A model generated the notes under the pieces. The model ran no database searches and had not been told where the DNA came from. It saw nothing but the letters and a program-made list of their open reading frames with translations. The position numbers and the translations under genes are program-made. Of a stretch of DNA of 64,000 bases, positions 61,563 through 64,000 are shown piece by piece; within the stretch, counting starts at the first letter, position 1, and the number at the start of each line of letters is the position of its first letter. This stretch comes from JAPPLB01 sp965204095. Lineage in GTDB: Bacteria; Acidobacteriota; Terriglobia; Bryobacterales; UBA6623. The stretch lies in the NCBI GenBank assembly GCA_965204095.1, contig OZ241991.1, positions 3,534,001 to 3,598,000 on the forward strand. The letters are read 5' to 3'.

Positions 61563-62657
61563 CTACTCGTAGGCCAGCGCTTCGATCGGGTCCTGCCTCG
61601 CTGCCTTGAGCGATGGGTAAAGCGCTCCCAGGAGCGACCCGACGAGCGCAATAGCCGTTACGCGTATCATGTGTCCCGCGAGGATGCTGACCGTGACGAG
61701 CGGAAAACTGTTCTCCAGCATCGACTCACCCAGGTGCGCAAGTCCGATTCCCAACACGATGCCCGCCACGGTGAGCACCGCCGTTTCCCGCAGAAAGATG
61801 TCCACGACGTAGCCCGGAGACGCCCCCAGCGACTTGAGAATCCCGATCTCGCGTGTACGGTCGAGCACTGCCGTGTACATCGAGATCAGCACGACGATGA
61901 AGCCCACAGCTACCGCGATCCCGACGATCACGGCCACGAATTCGTCAGCCTTGCCCCGCGTCTGCGAGGCGAACATCGACAGGAAAACTTCCATCGTATA
62001 GACCGGGTTGTCGGGGTACATCCTCTGTAGCTCTTCCGAGAAGGCCGGCGCCTGTTCTGAGTCATCGAGCTGGACATAGACTTGGCTGAGCCGACCATCC
62101 CAGCGCATCAGCTCCTGTTTTGTCCTGAGGGGAACAAAAATCCGAGAAGCCTTACCTGCTCCGATGATGCCCGCCACTTCGAAATCGCGGTTCAACAGGC
62201 GAAGTGTATCTCCCACCGCAAGCTTGCGTTGGTTGGCGTAATACTCGTCGACCACCGCTTCATAGGGTTTCTCGAAAGGCTTTCCCGCGACGTAGCCCAG
62301 ACCGCCCGCCATGCGGTCGAGCTGGTCGATATCGACGCCCGTTACGGTGTTCAGCCCCGCACTCATCGAGAACGCCGTCCCTATCGCCATCGCCACGCCC
62401 GGCAGCTTCTCGATGTCAGCGACCACCGCTTCGTCGATGCCCGCCGGACCCGCAGTGACCGCGCTGCTCGACGTAGGGGAACGCATCAGAATGTCGGCGC
62501 CGATGCCCCGTTGCCTCCGTACCGACTCTCCCACCAGACCATCCGACAATCCGAGGATCAAAAGAATCATCGCCACTTCCATCGCGATCGCCGAAATTGC
62601 GAGCGCCGTCCGCATGCGACGGTGCCGAAGATTCGCCCAAACAACACGCTGGATCAA
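61563..62657 (-). CDS. ABC transporter permease, MacB/FtsX type
   Basis: A 364-residue permease. TM1 lies near the N-terminus (RTALAISAIAMEVAMILLILG), a large periplasmic domain follows (about 45-235), then three C-terminal membrane segments (about 238-355) with the FtsX-like DRTREIGILKSLGASPGYVVDIFLRE loop and the closing LYPSLKAARQDPIEALAYE. Such permeases work with an ATPase in lipoprotein release, efflux or signalling. No ATPase gene is seen beside it within the window. Confidence 0.9.
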   Translation of the reverse strand: MIQRVVWANLRHRRMRTALAISAIAMEVAMILLILGLSDGLVGESVRRQRGIGADILMRSPTSSSAVTAGPAGIDEAVVADIEKLPGVAMAIGTAFSMSAGLNTVTGVDIDQLDRMAGGLGYVAGKPFEKPYEAVVDEYYANQRKLAVGDTLRLLNRDFEVAGIIGAGKASRIFVPLRTKQELMRWDGRLSQVYVQLDDSEQAPAFSEELQRMYPDNPVYTMEVFLSMFASQTRGKADEFVAVIVGIAVAVGFIVVLISMYTAVLDRTREIGILKSLGASPGYVVDIFLRETAVLTVAGIVLGIGLAHLGESMLENSFPLVTVSILAGHMIRVTAIALVGSLLGALYPSLKAARQDPIEALAYE

Positions 62658-62948
62658 TGGAACACTCCCTGCAAGGCCGGCCCCTTTATGAGGTCATCGC
62701 TGACAAGCGGCCTACCCTGAGAGTAGCGCACAGGCGGAAACTCATTGTGTTCCTCCGCTTTGGAGATCCGCAGCGCTTTACGCAGCCGGCTTTTGCGGTA
62801 TGCGCACGGGGGTGGTACCTGCTCGTAGGGACACCATTCGACTGGAGGGATTGGGACGACAAGCTGAAACAAGTCAGTATGCGGCAGCGGTGTCTGTCGG
62901 ATTGCTGTGAGAAGTTCTCCTGGTGAGCAAAGCAGAACGTTGCTCTTC

Positions 62949-63007
62949 GGCTCGTGGTACTGAAGCCCTTCAGTCTTTTGTTATCGAACCGGTCGGCATA
63001 GCATGAG
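62949..63007 (+). repeat. Hairpin/T-tract repeat S3
   Basis: Third copy of the S element, inverted relative to S1 and S2. The plus strand reads GGTACTGAAGCCCTTCAGTC followed by TTTTG and later GGCATAGCATG, matching the reverse complement of S1. The T-tract is shorter here. Confidence 0.6.
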
Positions 63008-63363
63008 GACATGCCGGCTAGCGATCGATTTCCCGTCGGCGCTTGACTCTGGCGGCTGCCGCAAACCGCCGCCCGGACCGCTGCACCAGACTCTCAGTCA
63101 CTGCTTCCCTGCCCACTGCTTTCCACTATTCACTGCTCAGGATTGCGCGGTTTTGAGCGGCATTGCGCGGCATTGCGCGGGGTGTGGGGCCCCGGGAGCA
63201 AGTGTCCGCGTACTCCCCGCCGTTCTCGGTCTGTCTCACGACGAGCGCCGTTATCTGCAGTTTCCATCGCCCTCCGAGCTCGTTCCGCCGCGGTGAAAGC
63301 AAAATGAACCCATGCAGAGAAAGGGGAATGTTCTATCTTGTGTTGACACGCGGCAGCGGTGTC

Positions 63364-63392
63364 TTGCCCGCAAACGAGACCGGCGCTACGAT
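63364..63392 (+). promoter_or_regulatory. Weak candidate promoter of pdxS
   Basis: TTGCCC (63364-63369) and TACGAT (63387-63392), 17 bases apart, each match four of six consensus bases. The leader would be about 97 bases. A TTGACA at 63343-63348 has no matching -10. Confidence 0.3.
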
Positions 63393-63495
63393 GAGTGGTA
63401 CCCTAGATCGGTCCCTGCCGCATCCGTCAAGGCGGTGGGAATCGTGGACACGGGTGTGAGCATTTGCTTGCACATTGGCATCGGAGGTAACGGCG

Positions 63496-64000
63496 ATGTA
63501 TTTGGATAATGACTTTCGCTTGAAGGCCGGCTTGGCCGAAATGCTCAAGGGCGGCGTGATCATGGACGTCACGAATGCCGAACAGGCAAAGATTGCCGAG
63601 GACGCTGGCGCAACGTCGGTGATGGCTCTCGAGCGCGTGCCCGCCGACATCCGCAAGGAAGGTGGCGTGGCTCGCATGGCTAGCATCTCTAAGATTCGCG
63701 AGATCATGGAGACCGTGCATATCCCGGTGATGGCGAAAGCCCGCATCGGTCACTTCATGGAGGCGAAGGTTCTCGAAGCGCTCAAGGTCGACTACATCGA
63801 CGAGAGCGAAGTGCTGACGCCTGCCGATGAGGAGAATCACATCGACAAGCGTCCGTTTCGAGTGCCGTTCGTCTGCGGTGCTCGCAATCTGGGTGAAGCG
63901 TTGCGGCGGATCGCCGAGGGCGCAGCGATGATTCGCACCAAGGGCGAGGCGGGCTCGGGCGATATCGTCGAGGCCGTGCGTCACATGCGGACGATCCAGA
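63496..64000 (+). CDS. pdxS: Pyridoxal 5'-phosphate synthase subunit PdxS (5' part)
   Basis: The gene runs off the window end; 168 codons are visible. GGAGG (63483-63487) precedes ATG 63496. Landmarks are LKAGLAEMLKGGVIMDVTNAEQAKIAEDAGA (ribose-phosphate site with Asp and Lys), VMALERVPADIR, GGVARMASISKIREIM, PVMAKARIGHFMEAKVLEALKVDYIDESEVLTPADEENHI (catalytic Lys region) and IRTKGEAGSGDIVEAVRHMR. PdxS makes PLP from ribose-5-phosphate, glyceraldehyde-3-phosphate and ammonia from PdxT. Confidence 0.96.
   Translation, partial: MYLDNDFRLKAGLAEMLKGGVIMDVTNAEQAKIAEDAGATSVMALERVPADIRKEGGVARMASISKIREIMETVHIPVMAKARIGHFMEAKVLEALKVDYIDESEVLTPADEENHIDKRPFRVPFVCGARNLGEALRRIAEGAAMIRTKGEAGSGDIVEAVRHMRTIQ

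Larger units (their letters stand above)
62658..63495. other. Intergenic region before pdxS
   Basis: Non-coding as far as I can judge. It contains repeat S3, the words GATTGCGCGG/GGCATTGCGCGG (about 63143-63185) and a 14-base word CGGCAGCGGTGTCT present at both about 62882 and 63351. A short open frame around 62690-62926 lacks family signs. Confidence 0.5.

Overview
The window is GC-rich, almost entirely protein-coding, and most likely from a member of the Acidobacteriota. The evidence is two proteins of the VWFA-related acidobacterial type, a large Oar/TonB-receptor-like outer-membrane barrel, lipid A genes (lpxB and an LpxL-type acyltransferase) that mark a Gram-negative envelope, and a glycine-rich secreted protein of acidobacterial style. 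The phylum assignment is inferred from gene content. Nearly all genes from 429 to 62657 lie on the minus strand, with a few plus-strand insertions. I see no rRNA, tRNA, CRISPR array or transposase gene.

Layout. 0-8 kb: a small Cys/His-rich membrane protein, a DsbD-alpha/TlpA redox pair, xseA, a membrane phosphodiesterase-like protein, a catalytically degenerate M1 peptidase with TPRs, and lpxB. 8-17 kb: an Oar-like receptor, then the replication core gyrB-dnaN-dnaA without recF between dnaN and gyrB, with DnaA boxes between dnaN and dnaA, then larE. 17-28 kb: a sialidase lipoprotein, nucleoside salvage (nupC, pyrimidine phosphorylase), an inositol monophosphatase, a VWFA protein, a fused MoaD-MoaE molybdopterin synthase, a zinc dehydrogenase, an aldose-epimerase-like lipoprotein, an enolase-superfamily protein and a PduO-type cobalamin adenosyltransferase. 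28.9-30.4 kb is repeat-rich and non-coding. 30-37 kb: a 1335-residue secreted chimera (spondin, cadherin-like, PQQ sugar dehydrogenase, FnIII, duplicated C-terminal module), a sugar isomerase, an LpxL-like acyltransferase and a second VWFA protein. 38-46 kb: two RND pumps and an adaptor.

47-58.6 kb holds three tandem paralogues of about 990 residues, each a signal peptide followed by six Cache-like modules and no output domain, headed by a Cys-type sulfatase lipoprotein. Sulfatase-derived relics lie among the copies. 58.8-64 kb: an isolated nuoA, a small CxxC protein, a periplasmic peroxiredoxin whose peroxidatic Cys codon is UGA with a SECIS-like hairpin just downstream (a predicted selenoprotein), a glycine-zipper secreted protein, a MacB/FtsX-type permease, and the 5' part of pdxS.

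Two repeat families run through the window. One is a 170-210 bp MITE-like element with terminal inverted repeats of about 21 bp (seven copies, one truncated). The other is a roughly 60-70 bp element built round a hairpin plus T-tract (three copies). Sialidase, sulfatase and animal-like adhesion domains together suggest an interest in host or complex glycans. The selenoprotein and the triplicated secreted multi-Cache cluster are the most notable features.
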